The position numbers and the translations under genes are program-made. The notes beneath the pieces were generated by a model. It worked only from the letters and a program-made list of their open reading frames with translations. It did not search any database and was not told the origin of the DNA. DNA of 64,000 bases from Schaalia odontolytica. GTDB taxonomy: Bacteria; Actinomycetota; Actinomycetes; Actinomycetales; Actinomycetaceae. This document shows, piece after piece, positions 8,950 through 17,417 of this stretch. Where the stretch lies: positions 930,001 through 994,000 of the forward strand of contig NZ_CP133472.1 in the NCBI RefSeq assembly GCF_031191545.1, in the 5' to 3' direction. How positions within the stretch are numbered: position 1 is the stretch's first letter; each line of letters starts with the position of its first letter.

Positions 8950-9026
8950 GGGGGGTTTGGCAGCATTAGAAGTCCCGTCACGGCGTGTCGCCGGCGTGTC
9001 GGCCTCCTAATGCTGCAATTCCCCCC
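8950..9026. repeat. Hairpin element type A, copy 3
   Basis: Almost identical to 6970-7045 and 8763-8839. Homology with the first copy continues past the right arm (GACCTCCCATGTCCGGG against GACCTCCGATGTCCGGG), so the duplicated unit is larger than the hairpin. Confidence 0.8.
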
Positions 9027-9267
9027 GACCTCCCATGTCCGGGTCGCTGAAACGAGCCGCAACCATCCAACCCAGCCCGAGCCTCGTCGACCGGGAGCAG
9101 GACGGGTGCCCCAAGAGACGCCCGACCAACATCTCGCCTCCGGACCGGGACCGGCGTTCTGGCCCGACCTGCCCCCGCACGCCTCCCCGACCCGACGGGC
9201 CTCTACACGTCACGGCTGAGCGGGCACTCAGCGGCCACCTGCACGCATCCCCCACTCCACCTGGCCC

Positions 9268-9273
9268 TACACT
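9268..9273 (+). promoter_or_regulatory. -10 hexamer of a leaderless moeA promoter
   Basis: TACACT, six bases, ATG of moeA at 9280. Confidence 0.55.
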
Positions 9274-9279
9274 GGTGGC

Positions 9280-10557
9280 ATGCACGATCCCTCCCTGTCC
9301 ACTGCGCAGCATCGCGAGCTGATAGAGGCCCTGGCGCTCAGCCACGTCCTCCCCCACGACACGCTTCCCATCGACGAGTGCCTCGGACGACGCCTGGCCG
9401 TCGACGTCCACTCGCTCATCCCACTCCCACCGTTCACGAACTCGGCGATGGACGGGTTCGCGGTGCGCCGCGAGGACCTGGAGGGCGAGGGCCCGTGGAC
9501 CCTGCCCGTCGCGGGCGACATCCCGGCGGGTGACACCCGCGAGAATCGCCTCGAGCGGGGGCAGGCGTGGCGCATCATGACGGGCGCACCGATCCCGACC
9601 GGCGCGGACACCGTCGTCAAGGTCGAGCACACGGATCACGCCGCGGGCATCGCCCAAGCGCCCGACACCGTCAAGATTCGCGTCGCACCGAAGCCGGGCG
9701 CGAACGTGCGCGTCGCGGGCGAGGCCCTCGAGGCGGGTTCCCCGGTGCTGGCCGCCGGTAAGATCCTCGACGGAACGGCTCTGTCGGCCGCGGCTTCTGT
9801 CGGGCACGGGACTCTCACGGTTCTCCCCCGCCCGCGCGTCATCGTCGTCTCGACGGGAACGGAGCTCAAGCGCGCTGGCGACACCCTTGAGCGCGGCCAG
9901 ATCCCCGATTCGAACAGCATCCTGCTGCGCGGCCTCGTTGAGGAGGCGGGCGGGCGCGTCGTGGCACGCCTGCGCACGGGAGACACGCCAGAAGAGCTGC
10001 GCCGAGCCCTCGACGAGGCTCCGGAGGCCGACCTCGTCATCACGGCCGGCGGCATCTCGGCGGGTGCTTTCGAGGTCGTGCGCCTCACCCTCGGCACCGA
10101 CGCGGGCTTCCACCACGTCGCGCAGCAGCCGGGCGGCCCGCAGGGCGTGGGCTCGACGCAGGTAGGTCCGAACGGGCGCGAAACCCCGGTGATCTGCCTG
10201 CCCGGCAACCCCGTGTCGGTCTTTACAACGTTCCACATGTACGTCGCGGGAGCGTTGGCGGTCATGTCGGGCCTCGTCGCCCCGGAGCATGGCGGCACGG
10301 TCCCGAGCGCCGTGATCGCCCGGGCGCGCGTGGGATGGGAGTCGCCGTCCGGAAAGACCCAGTTCATCCCGCTTCGCTTCGCCTCCCAGCAGGGGGACGA
10401 GGCCGGGGCCCGCTGGGTCGAAACGGTGCACCCCCTGGGGTCGAAGTCGCACCTGGTGGCCTCACTCGCGGCCGCGGAGGCGATCGGCGTGGTCCCGCCC
10501 GACGTTGAGAAGGTTGAGGCCGGCCAGGAGCTGGCGGTCGTCCCGCTCGTGGGCTGA
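9280..10557 (+). CDS. moeA: Molybdopterin molybdenumtransferase MoeA
   Basis: Inserts molybdenum into molybdopterin after adenylation. 425 residues, normal length. Recognisable blocks run in order: PPFTNSAMDGFAVR (residues about 49-62), GDIPAGD, RIMTGAPIPTGADTVV, the VIVVSTGTEL strand of the central MoCF domain, ITAGGISAG, and LPGNPVSVFTTFHMYV, followed by a C-terminal beta-barrel (MoeA_C). It is followed after 32 bp by moaC. Starts directly from a -10-like TACACT, with no ribosome binding site. Confidence 0.96.
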   Translation: MHDPSLSTAQHRELIEALALSHVLPHDTLPIDECLGRRLAVDVHSLIPLPPFTNSAMDGFAVRREDLEGEGPWTLPVAGDIPAGDTRENRLERGQAWRIMTGAPIPTGADTVVKVEHTDHAAGIAQAPDTVKIRVAPKPGANVRVAGEALEAGSPVLAAGKILDGTALSAAASVGHGTLTVLPRPRVIVVSTGTELKRAGDTLERGQIPDSNSILLRGLVEEAGGRVVARLRTGDTPEELRRALDEAPEADLVITAGGISAGAFEVVRLTLGTDAGFHHVAQQPGGPQGVGSTQVGPNGRETPVICLPGNPVSVFTTFHMYVAGALAVMSGLVAPEHGGTVPSAVIARARVGWESPSGKTQFIPLRFASQQGDEAGARWVETVHPLGSKSHLVASLAAAEAIGVVPPDVEKVEAGQELAVVPLVG

Positions 10558-10589
10558 CCCCGCTACTGAACATTAACGAGAGGAAACCC

Positions 10590-11072
10590 GTGAAGTTTAC
10601 GCATTTGAACGAGGACGGTGCCGCCTACATGGTAGACGTGACCGCGAAGAATCCGACGGTGCGCCAGGCGAGCGCCGTGTGCCGCGTCGACTGTTCGCCC
10701 GAGGTCATGCAAGCCCTGCGCGACGGCACCGTCCCGAAGGGCGACGTGCTGGCGGTGGCGCGCGTGGCCGGCATTTCCGCGGCGAAGCGAGTACCCGAGC
10801 TGCTGCCCCTCGCACACACGATCGGCGTGCACGGCTGCGCGGTGGACCTGAGCCTGGAGGATGACCATGTGGCGATCCGTGCGACCGTGCGCACGGCCGA
10901 CCGCACTGGCGTGGAGATGGAGGCGCTGACCTCGGTGACGGTCGCGGCGCTGGCCATCGTCGACATGGTCAAGGGCGTGGACCGCTCCGCCCGTATCCGC
11001 GAGGCGAAGATCGTCGCGAAGTCTGGCGGCCGCAGCGGCGACTGGGTGCGTCCGGAGGATCCACGGGACTGA
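10590..11072 (+). CDS. moaC: Cyclic pyranopterin monophosphate synthase MoaC
   Basis: Completes cPMP formation from the MoaA product. 160 residues, family-typical. Conserved features are MVDVTAK near the N-terminus, the GISAAKRVPELLPLAHTI segment with its His, the EMEALTSVTVAALAIVDM stretch, and the catalytic Lys in VDMVKGVD. The GTG start at 10590 is preceded by GAGAGGAAA. It is co-directional with moeA and ends in a strong hairpin terminator. moaD/moaE are not in this window. Confidence 0.95.
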   Translation: MKFTHLNEDGAAYMVDVTAKNPTVRQASAVCRVDCSPEVMQALRDGTVPKGDVLAVARVAGISAAKRVPELLPLAHTIGVHGCAVDLSLEDDHVAIRATVRTADRTGVEMEALTSVTVAALAIVDMVKGVDRSARIREAKIVAKSGGRSGDWVRPEDPRD

Positions 11073-11089
11073 CGCCCCCACTCCTACTC

Positions 11090-11127
11090 AAGAGGCCGCC
11101 CGCAGCGTTCGCGCCGGGCGGCCTCTT
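11090..11127. terminator. Bidirectional hairpin terminator between moaC and moaB
   Basis: AAGAGGCCGCCCG (11090-11102) pairs with CGGGCGGCCTCTT (11115-11127), followed by a T-rich stretch on the plus strand. It lies between two convergent genes and can serve both. Confidence 0.8.
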
Positions 11128-11136
11128 CGTTACTGT

Positions 11137-11190
11137 TTTGGGGAGTTAGGCGCGTTTGGGGAGTTAGGCGCGTTTGGGGAGTTAGGCGCG
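11137..11190. repeat. 18-bp tandem repeat x3 covering the moaB stop codon
   Basis: Three exact units of TTTGGGGAGTTAGGCGCG. On the minus strand each unit carries ...GCC TAA CTC CCC AAA. The repeat length is a multiple of three, so the TAA stop of moaB is repeated in frame in every unit. The proximal copy (11173-11190) holds the used stop. Confidence 0.85.
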
Positions 11191-11688
11191 CGGGTGATCG
11201 CCGCCCGCGAGCTGGTCGATGATGTGGGCGACGAGCGGGCCGATGACGGCCACGGCATCGGTGACCCCGCCGCGCGAGCCGGGCGCGTTGACGACGAGAG
11301 CACCGGCATCGGATCGCGCCGTGACTCCGACGAGGCCTCGAGACAGAGCGGCGGATGCGACCATTTCTTCCCCGCGACGCCGAATAGCGTCGGCGAGGCT
11401 ATCGATGCGGGTGGCGAGGAGAGGCTCGGTCGCCTCGGGGGTGACGTCGCGGGGCGCGAGGCCGGTGCCCCCGGTCGTGAACACAAAGCGGGAGCCCTCC
11501 TGCACGGCATCGGTGATAGCGCGGCGGATGGCCTCGACGTCGTCGGGGACGATGACGACCGTTGCGTCGACGCCGTGCTCCGCGAGGAGGCGTGCGGCGA
11601 GGGGCCCAGAGAGGTCCTCGGCGAGGCCTGCGGAGCAGCGGTCCGACACCGTGATGACGCGCGCGGGAATCACGTCAGTGACGGGCAT
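11182..11688 (-). CDS. MoaB/Mog-type molybdopterin adenylyltransferase
   Basis: Single-domain MoCF protein that adenylates molybdopterin before MoeA loads the metal. 168 residues from ATG 11688. Family motifs: RVITVSDRCSAG at the N-terminus, FVFTTGGTGLAPRDVTPEAT (the TGGTG loop) and NAPGSRGGVTDA near the C-terminus. The start overlaps the end of tadA by 14 bp, which suggests translational coupling. Longer frames that run upstream are only the tadA gene in another frame. Confidence 0.92.
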   Translation of the reverse strand: MPVTDVIPARVITVSDRCSAGLAEDLSGPLAARLLAEHGVDATVVIVPDDVEAIRRAITDAVQEGSRFVFTTGGTGLAPRDVTPEATEPLLATRIDSLADAIRRRGEEMVASAALSRGLVGVTARSDAGALVVNAPGSRGGVTDAVAVIGPLVAHIIDQLAGGDHPRA

Positions 11689-12997
11689 TGCCCCGACGGC
11701 GCGCGGAGCGGCGCACACGAATCCCGGAGGTGATGGGGTCGACATCGTTGAACTGGCGCGGAGACAGTTCGTAGTCGACGCGACGCACGGGCTCTGGCTC
11801 GAAGGCCTGCGGGAGCGGGCGCTGGGGGCGCGCGCTCGCGCGCTTCTGGGCGCGCTGGGGGAAAGCGGGAGGCATCGGCGGCGCGGGGATCGGCTCTTCC
11901 ACAGCCCGGACGGGCTCGGGGGACGGCGGACGGGGAGTGCTCTCACGCACGGGCTGGGTCACGGGCCGCACGGGCTGGGCCACGGGCCGTGCGGGCTGGG
12001 TTACGGGCCGCACGGGCTGCGCGGGCGTGTAGAGCCCCTCGGGTACGCTCGCCGCAGGGCGCACGTGTACGGGACGGATCTTCGGAACAGACTTCGTGAT
12101 GGCTCCGTGCCCCATGTCGGCCGACACGGCAGGCTGGACTGGGCTGCCACTGCGGGAGGGCGGCTGCGACGGCGGGAGGTGCGCGGGCACGCCGGGCTCG
12201 ATCGACTCGCCCGCGGGGATGTCGGCGGGATTGTCGGCGTTGCCGCGGACTCGCTCAGAGAAGGGACGGCCCGCTCGACGAGGCAGGGGCGAGGGCTCGG
12301 TGCCGTAGTGCCGACCGGGAGCGCGCACGGCGTGGGCGGGGGCATGCGCGGGCTGCGGGGGTGCGACCGGAGCGGCGGGCGCAGCGGGGGTGACGAGCTG
12401 GGCGGGGACTCCCTCGTTCGGGGCTTCCTGATGGATCGGCTCGAGCGCTTCGTCTTCCTCGTAGGGAACGACGATGGGCGCGGGAATGTCCCCGGGTTCG
12501 TGAACCGGTGCCTCGACGACCGGCATTTCGTCGGCGGCACGGCAGCCGAGGAAGAAGGAACGCAGCTGCATGGCGGCCTCCTGCGCCAGCACGCCGCCGA
12601 CGACCTCGGTCGGGTGGGGCATGCGAGCATCGCGCAGGACGTCGCGCAGGGATCCCGCCGCGCCAGCCTTCGGATCCCAGGCTCCGAAGACGACGCGGTC
12701 GATGCGAGATGCGAGTATTGCGCCCGCGCACATCGTGCAGGGCTCGAGGGTGACGATGAGAGTGCAGCCCGTCAGGCGCCAGGTGCCCCTCGCGCGGCCG
12801 GCCTCACGCAGGGCGACGATTTCGGCGTGTCCTGCAGGGTCATGGTTGGCCTCTCGGCAGTTAGCCCCGCGTCCGATGATGCGGCCACTTTCGTCAACGA
12901 CGACGGCTCCGACGGGAACGTCTCCCGTCTCGCGGGCACGGTTGGCCAGGAAGAGGGCCTTGCCCATTGCTTCGCGGTACTGCTCATGAACTGTCAC
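11675..12997 (-). CDS. tadA: tRNA adenosine deaminase TadA with a long Pro-rich C-terminal extension
   Basis: Deaminates A34 to inosine in tRNA-Arg(ACG); that tRNA is encoded at 21.2 kb. Residues 1-155 are a normal TadA: zinc ligand His57 with catalytic Glu59 (HAE), and Cys87/Cys90 in EPCTMC. The remaining 285 residues are low-complexity, Pro/Ala/Arg/Gln-rich and probably disordered, with internal repeats such as QPVRPVTQPARPVAQ, ending in the basic RRSARRRGNARH. TadA is normally about 150-170 residues, so the tail is exceptional. The GTG start has GGAGG too close to serve as a ribosome site. TAAGCT six bases upstream instead suggests leaderless translation. No downstream domain is recognisable. 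Confidence 0.9.
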   Translation of the reverse strand: MTVHEQYREAMGKALFLANRARETGDVPVGAVVVDESGRIIGRGANCREANHDPAGHAEIVALREAGRARGTWRLTGCTLIVTLEPCTMCAGAILASRIDRVVFGAWDPKAGAAGSLRDVLRDARMPHPTEVVGGVLAQEAAMQLRSFFLGCRAADEMPVVEAPVHEPGDIPAPIVVPYEEDEALEPIHQEAPNEGVPAQLVTPAAPAAPVAPPQPAHAPAHAVRAPGRHYGTEPSPLPRRAGRPFSERVRGNADNPADIPAGESIEPGVPAHLPPSQPPSRSGSPVQPAVSADMGHGAITKSVPKIRPVHVRPAASVPEGLYTPAQPVRPVTQPARPVAQPVRPVTQPVRESTPRPPSPEPVRAVEEPIPAPPMPPAFPQRAQKRASARPQRPLPQAFEPEPVRRVDYELSPRQFNDVDPITSGIRVRRSARRRGNARH

Positions 12998-13003
12998 CCC
13001 TCC

Positions 13004-13009
13004 AGCTTA
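13004..13009 (-). promoter_or_regulatory. -10 hexamer of a leaderless tadA promoter
   Basis: Minus-strand TAAGCT, six bases (GGAGGG), then the GTG start of tadA. The TAA of this hexamer is also the in-frame stop just upstream, so no earlier start is possible. Confidence 0.45.
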
Positions 13010-13193
13010 CCGACCAAACGACAGTTGGGATAGTTGGAGTCCATCGTGACTCATGGTGCTGATGTGACGAACGAGTTTGACGCCCTTGCCACCCACGCGA
13101 TGGTGGCTCAGCCAGGCGCGACGCGACAACACGGAACACCAGATCCCAGCCTTGTCTCCTTCACACTGGATGCGCGCCAACGGGCCAACAAGG

Positions 13194-13199
13194 TAGCCT
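13194..13199 (+). promoter_or_regulatory. -10 hexamer of a leaderless upp promoter
   Basis: TAGCCT, six bases (ATAACC), ATG of upp at 13206. Confidence 0.5.
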
Positions 13200-13205
13200 A
13201 TAACC

Positions 13206-13844
13206 ATGCGCCTCCACGTTGCTCATCACCCCCTGATCACCCACAAGCTCACAGTCCTACGCGATCGCGAAACGCCGTCGGCGACGTTCCGCCAGCTCGT
13301 GGACGAACTGGTCACCCTGCTCGCCTACGAGGCGACCCGCGAGGTGGCCGTGACCGAGACCCCCATCGAGACCCCCGTCGCCCCCACGGTTGGACTGAAG
13401 CTCTCCGAGCCCCGCCCGATCGTGGTACCCGTCCTGCGCGCGGGCCTGGGCATGCTTGAGGGCATGACCCGCATGCTGCCCACGGCCGAGGTCGGCTTCC
13501 TGGGCATGCGCCGCGACGACGACACCCTGGAGATCGAAACCTACGCGAACCGCCTGCCGGAGGATCTGTCGGGCCGCCAGTGCTTCGTCCTCGACCCCAT
13601 GCTTGCCACCGGCCACACCATGGTCGCCGCCACCAACTACCTCTTCGAGCGCGGCGCGAAGGACGTGACCTGCGTGTGCATCCTGGCCGCTCCGGAGGGC
13701 ATCAAGACGCTGGAGGATGCGATCGGTGACCGCGCGGACGTGAACGTCGTCGTCGCCGCCGTCGACGATCACCTCAACGAGAAGTCTTACATCGTCCCCG
13801 GCCTGGGCGACGCGGGCGACCGCCTGTACGGAATCGTCGACTGA
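13206..13844 (+). CDS. upp: Uracil phosphoribosyltransferase
   Basis: Salvage enzyme: uracil + PRPP gives UMP + PPi. 212 residues, standard length. The PRPP-binding loop is [11 protein letters not shown] (about residues 128-138), and the uracil-binding C-terminus reads [15 protein letters not shown]. It stands alone, divergent from tadA, and is followed by a very long terminator hairpin. The uracil/xanthine-type permease at 23.4 kb could supply its substrate. Confidence 0.97.
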   Translation: MRLHVAHHPLITHKLTVLRDRETPSATFRQLVDELVTLLAYEATREVAVTETPIETPVAPTVGLKLSEPRPIVVPVLRAGLGMLEGMTRMLPTAEVGFLGMRRDDDTLEIETYANRLPEDLSGRQCFVLDPMLATGHTMVAATNYLFERGAKDVTCVCILAAPEGIKTLEDAIGDRADVNVVVAAVDDHLNEKSYIVPGLGDAGDRLYGIVD

Positions 13845-13900
13845 CGAGGCGTTCACCCCTCGCGCACCGTGATGCCGGGGTGCGACGCATATAACGCCAC

Positions 13901-13944
13901 ACGAGGAGTGGGGGCGGGACCCAGGTCCCGTCCCCACTCCTCGT
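13901..13944 (+). terminator. Long hairpin after upp
   Basis: 21-bp arms (13901-13921 and 13924-13944; ACGAGGAGTGGGGGCGGGAC with its complement, one G-T pair) with a 2-nt loop. No T-run follows. Confidence 0.75.
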
Positions 13945-14070
13945 ATACTCGCGCGAAAGCAGGAGATATTAACCGATTCGGCTATTTTCTGGACATTAGC
14001 CCGGGTGACGCCCACGTGTGAGCTTTGGCGCTAAGCCAGCGGAGGCCTCGAAACTGCCATGCGAGACTTT

Positions 14071-14076
14071 CATCCT
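14071..14076 (+). promoter_or_regulatory. -10-like hexamer in front of yagU
   Basis: CATCCT, six bases (TGACAC), ATG at 14083. A weaker match, but the same spacing as the other leaderless genes. Confidence 0.35.
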
Positions 14077-14082
14077 TGACAC

Positions 14083-14637
14083 ATGGCTATCATTCAGACC
14101 AATCCCAAGCGCCGCCGCTACGGCGTCGCAGCGCTCGCAGGTGTTCTCGGCGGCATCGTCTCCGCCATCGTGAAGTTCGGTTGGGAGGTTCCGTTGCCTC
14201 CGCGCACGCCCGAGCGCAACGCCACCAACCCCCCTCAGGAACTGCTCCAGCAGCTGGGCATCCCGGAGAGCGTCACCCACCTGTCCTACACCTACAACGG
14301 CAACGAAGGACTCCCCTGGGTCTCCTTCATCGTCCACTTCGCGTTCTCGATCGGCTTCGCGGTCATCTACTGCGTGCTGGCTGAGCGCTTCCCGCAGATC
14401 AAGCTCTGGCAGGGCGCCGCCTTCGGTATCGTCGTGTACGTCGGCTTCCACGTCATCCTGATGCCTCTCATGGGCACCGTTCCCGCGCCCTGGGACCAGC
14501 CCTTCGCGGAACACTTCTCCGAGTTCTTCGGCCACATCATTTGGCTATGGGCAATCGAAGTCTTCCGTCGCGACATGCGTAACCGCATCACCCACGAGCC
14601 GGATGCCGAGTTCCCGCTCGAGGCTCGCACCAACTGA
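14083..14637 (+). CDS. yagU: YagU-family inner membrane protein (DUF1440)
   Basis: 184-residue membrane protein with three to four hydrophobic segments. By recall it closely follows E. coli YagU: RRRYG near the N-terminus, SAIVKFGWEVPLPPRTP, FPQIKLWQG, and the C-terminal FGHIIWLWAIEVFRRDMRNR followed by ITHEPD. The E. coli protein has been linked to acid resistance; the role here is not established. It is monocistronic, closed by a perfect terminator hairpin. I see no Shine-Dalgarno. Confidence 0.85.
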   Translation: MAIIQTNPKRRRYGVAALAGVLGGIVSAIVKFGWEVPLPPRTPERNATNPPQELLQQLGIPESVTHLSYTYNGNEGLPWVSFIVHFAFSIGFAVIYCVLAERFPQIKLWQGAAFGIVVYVGFHVILMPLMGTVPAPWDQPFAEHFSEFFGHIIWLWAIEVFRRDMRNRITHEPDAEFPLEARTN

Positions 14638-14655
14638 CACAACGCTTCCGCGAAC

Positions 14656-14699
14656 AAACGGGTGGGCCCGGAACCGTGAGGTTCCGGGCCCACCCGTTT
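14656..14699 (+). terminator. Terminator hairpin after yagU
   Basis: Perfect 20-bp stem AAACGGGTGGGCCCGGAACC with a GTGA loop. It lies between the convergent yagU and metQ and can act in both directions. Confidence 0.85.
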
Positions 14700-14761
14700 A
14701 TGCACGCCTATCGGCTCCGCGATCTGTCAGCCTCTGCGCCCGAGCGCCCCGGCCTCGCGAA

Positions 14762-15595
14762 TCAGAACGCGGGAATAACCGAGCCGTCCGCCCAGGTCTG
14801 CTCAATGTACTGCTTGACCTGTTCGGAGTGCAGGAGCTTCTCAAGCTTCGCGATGGCGTCAGCCTTCTTCGAGTCACCCTTCCACACGAGGACGTTCACG
14901 GCCGGGTTGCCCTCGGGCGACTCGACAACCAGGGCGTCGCCGGAGATGGACTTGCCGCCCTCCTGCGCGAAGTTGCCGTTGATCACCGCGTAGTCGAAGT
15001 CATCGAGCGAGCGGACCAGCTGCGGGCCCTCGACCTCGCGGAAGTCGAAGTTCTTCAGCTTGGTGACGGTGTTGATGTTGACGTCGCCATCGCCCTCGGG
15101 GATAGAGACGAGGCCCTGGGTGGCCAGGAGCTCAAGCGCGCGGGCCTGGTTCGACGTGTCGGAGATGATGCCGATCGTGCCGCCGTCGGGCAACTCGTCG
15201 AGAGACTTGTGCTTGTTGGAGAACACGCCGAGGGGCTCGAGGTGAATGCCCTCGCCCGCCTCGAAGTCGTAGCCGGCCTGCTTCTCCGCGTTCTCCAGGT
15301 AGGGAACGGTCTGGTAGAAGTTGGCGTCCAGGTCACCGTCGTTCAGCGCGGTGTTCGGCTGAACATAGTCGGTGTACTCAACGATGTCGAGCTTGATGCC
15401 GGCATCCGCGGCCAGGTTGTCGTTGATGTAGGTCAGGATCTTCGCGTGGGGCGAGGGCGTGGCGCCCACCTTCAGCGTGACGACCTGCGAGGAGGAGCCG
15501 GAAGCATCCGAGGAGGTGGAGCCGCCGCCGCAGGCCGCCAGGCCCAGGGTGGCAACGGCCGCCAGGCCGATGGCTGCGAGAGAGCGATGACGCAT
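14762..15595 (-). CDS. metQ: Methionine ABC transporter substrate-binding lipoprotein MetQ
   Basis: Extracytoplasmic NlpA/MetQ-family binding protein for methionine. 277 residues from ATG 15595 (AGAGAA upstream). The signal peptide ends with lipobox LAAC, the Cys becoming the lipidated N-terminus, followed by a Gly/Ser linker. Family blocks: VGATPSPHAKIL, YVQPNTALNDGDLDANFYQT, YAVINGNFA. Last gene of the metN-metI-metQ operon on the minus strand. Confidence 0.95.
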   Translation of the reverse strand: MRHRSLAAIGLAAVATLGLAACGGGSTSSDASGSSSQVVTLKVGATPSPHAKILTYINDNLAADAGIKLDIVEYTDYVQPNTALNDGDLDANFYQTVPYLENAEKQAGYDFEAGEGIHLEPLGVFSNKHKSLDELPDGGTIGIISDTSNQARALELLATQGLVSIPEGDGDVNINTVTKLKNFDFREVEGPQLVRSLDDFDYAVINGNFAQEGGKSISGDALVVESPEGNPAVNVLVWKGDSKKADAIAKLEKLLHSEQVKQYIEQTWADGSVIPAF

Positions 15596-15663
15596 GATGG
15601 TTCTCTTTTCTTCTGCGTACTGGATGGGATGGATGGTTGAGGCCGGCGGCCTCACTGGGTCTA

Positions 15664-16401
15664 TCAGCGCGCGCGGTGGTCGAGTGCGCGCGAGAGGAGG
15701 TCACCGATCAGCTGGATGATCTGGACGATGACGATGATGGCGACGACGGTGGAAATCATGACATCGTCCTGCCAGCGGTTATAGCCGTAGTTAATTGCCA
15801 TCTGGCCCAGGCCACCGCCGCCGACGGCACCGGCCATCGCGGAGTAGCCGATGAGGGTGATCGCCAGGGTCGTGATCGACTGGATGAGGGCCGGCATGGC
15901 CTCGCGAATGAGCACGCCCCAGCGGATCTGGCGATTGGAGGCACCCATCATCTGGGCGGCCTCGATCTTGCCGGGGTCGACGGCCAGGAGGTTCGTCTCC
16001 ACGAGACGCGCAAAGAAAGGCGCGGACAGGATGACGAGTGGCACGACAGTGGCGAACGAGCCCGTGGACTTTCCGACGATCGCCTTCGTGACCGGAATCA
16101 GCATGATGATGCCGACGATGAAGGGCAGGGAGCGCACGATGTTCACGACGAAAGACACCGCCTGGTACACGCCCTTGTTCGGAGTGAGGCCGCCCTTGCC
16201 GGTCTGAACCAGAACGAGGCCCAAGAGCGTGCCGATGATGACCGCAAAAATGGTCGACAGCCCCGTCATCATGAGGGTCTCGAAGATCGCGGGCACAAAG
16301 TTCTGCGTGAGGGCGGGGTTATCGAACCACGTCGGGTCTCCCTTGCCCGTGGGCACGAGCGCCTGTGCGGCGGTCGCTGCGGCGAGGTGTGCGGTGATCA
16401 T
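15664..16401 (-). CDS. metI: Methionine ABC transporter permease MetI
   Basis: Inner-membrane permease partner of MetN and MetQ. 245 residues, five to six transmembrane spans, with the EAA loop in MMGASNRQIRWGVLIREAMP. Its ATG overlaps the metN stop in ATGA, so the two are translationally coupled. A 68-bp gap separates it from metQ. Confidence 0.95.
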   Translation of the reverse strand: MITAHLAAATAAQALVPTGKGDPTWFDNPALTQNFVPAIFETLMMTGLSTIFAVIIGTLLGLVLVQTGKGGLTPNKGVYQAVSFVVNIVRSLPFIVGIIMLIPVTKAIVGKSTGSFATVVPLVILSAPFFARLVETNLLAVDPGKIEAAQMMGASNRQIRWGVLIREAMPALIQSITTLAITLIGYSAMAGAVGGGGLGQMAINYGYNRWQDDVMISTVVAIIVIVQIIQLIGDLLSRALDHRAR

Positions 16402-17417
16402 TGTGTCCTCACTTCCGCGTGGACGTTGTTCTTGCGCAGCTGCTCGATGATCTTGTCAGCGTGGTACGCGGGAACGGTCAGGGCCAGACGGCCCACCTGC
16501 ACGTTCCCGAGGGACTCGAAGGTTCCCGCGGTGACGTCGGCACCCATGGACGAGGCCAGGTGCAGGACAGTCGCGCCGGTCGGGACGCCCGGGTGCGAGG
16601 TAAAGACGACGTCGAGGAGGACGGTCCCCTTCGTCACACCATCAAGGCTGATGTCCTCGGGGGTGGGGAGCGATTCGACGACGGGCATGGGGACGAGCTC
16701 GCGAGCCAGCGGCGTGGACGGGTCACCCACGACCTCTTCGAGAGTTCCGGTTTGGAGAACCTGGCCGTGGCCGAGGAGGGTCACGGAGTCACAGATCTCG
16801 CGGACAACCGCCATCTCATGCGTGATGATGACGACGGTGACGCCGGCGACGTCACGGACGTGACGCAGCAGGGAAAGGATCTGAGCGGTCGACTCGGTGT
16901 CGAGGGCACTCGTCGGCTCGTCGCACAGAAGAACGGCCGGATCGTCGGCCAGGGCGCGGGCAATACCGACGCGCTGACGCTGGCCGCCCGAGAGCTGGGA
17001 CGGGTAGGAGTCGCCGCGGCCTTCGAGGCCGACGAGCTCGAGGAGCTCATTGACGCGTTCGCGGCGCTGTTGACGAGGCACACCGGCGAGCTTGAGAGGA
17101 TAGCCGATGTTGTCGGCGGCAGTACGCGCATCCAGGAGGTTCGCGGCCTGGAACACCATGCCGATGCGACGGCGCGCGGCGCGCAGCGCAGAACCCGACA
17201 GCGTCGACAGATCCAGTCCGTCGACGACGATATGGCCATCGGTGGGCTTCTCCAGGGCCGTCAGGCACCTGATGAGCGTGGACTTACCCGCGCCGGAACG
17301 ACCGACGATCCCGTGGATCGATCCTCGATCGACGTGCAGGTTCACCCGATCGAGCGCGACGACTTGGCCGCCGCTTTTCACGGGGTAGACCTTGGATACC
17401 CCGGTGAGGTCAATCAT
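16398..17417 (-). CDS. metN: Methionine ABC transporter ATP-binding protein MetN
   Basis: ATPase of the methionine importer. 339 residues. Walker A GRSGAGKST (about 39-47), signature LSGGQRQRVGIARAL, Walker B VLLCDEPTSALD, and H-loop ITHEMAVV. The last 75-80 residues form the NIL domain that senses intracellular methionine in MetN proteins. ATG 17417 has GGAGAA eight bases upstream. The 147-bp leader was searched by eye for a SAM riboswitch and none was recognised. Confidence 0.96.
   Translation of the reverse strand: MIDLTGVSKVYPVKSGGQVVALDRVNLHVDRGSIHGIVGRSGAGKSTLIRCLTALEKPTDGHIVVDGLDLSTLSGSALRAARRRIGMVFQAANLLDARTAADNIGYPLKLAGVPRQQRRERVNELLELVGLEGRGDSYPSQLSGGQRQRVGIARALADDPAVLLCDEPTSALDTESTAQILSLLRHVRDVAGVTVVIITHEMAVVREICDSVTLLGHGQVLQTGTLEEVVGDPSTPLARELVPMPVVESLPTPEDISLDGVTKGTVLLDVVFTSHPGVPTGATVLHLASSMGADVTAGTFESLGNVQVGRLALTVPAYHADKIIEQLRKNNVHAEVRTQ

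Larger units (their letters stand above)
8689..9279. other. Gene-free repeat spacer between the DUF559-type gene and moeA
   Basis: Contains hairpin elements at 8763-8839 and 8950-9026. Flanking text copied from the upstream region is also present: CACTTGCCACAACC and GCTTCACACCC stretches near 8885-8935 resemble 7155-7200, and the sequence after 9026 resembles that after 7045. The last part, 9060-9267, is not visibly repetitive, and the moeA promoter ends the spacer. Confidence 0.7.

Noticed and set aside
11219-13033. A 604-codon plus-strand frame
   Set aside because: Antisense to moaB/mog and tadA, and Arg/Gly-rich low complexity.
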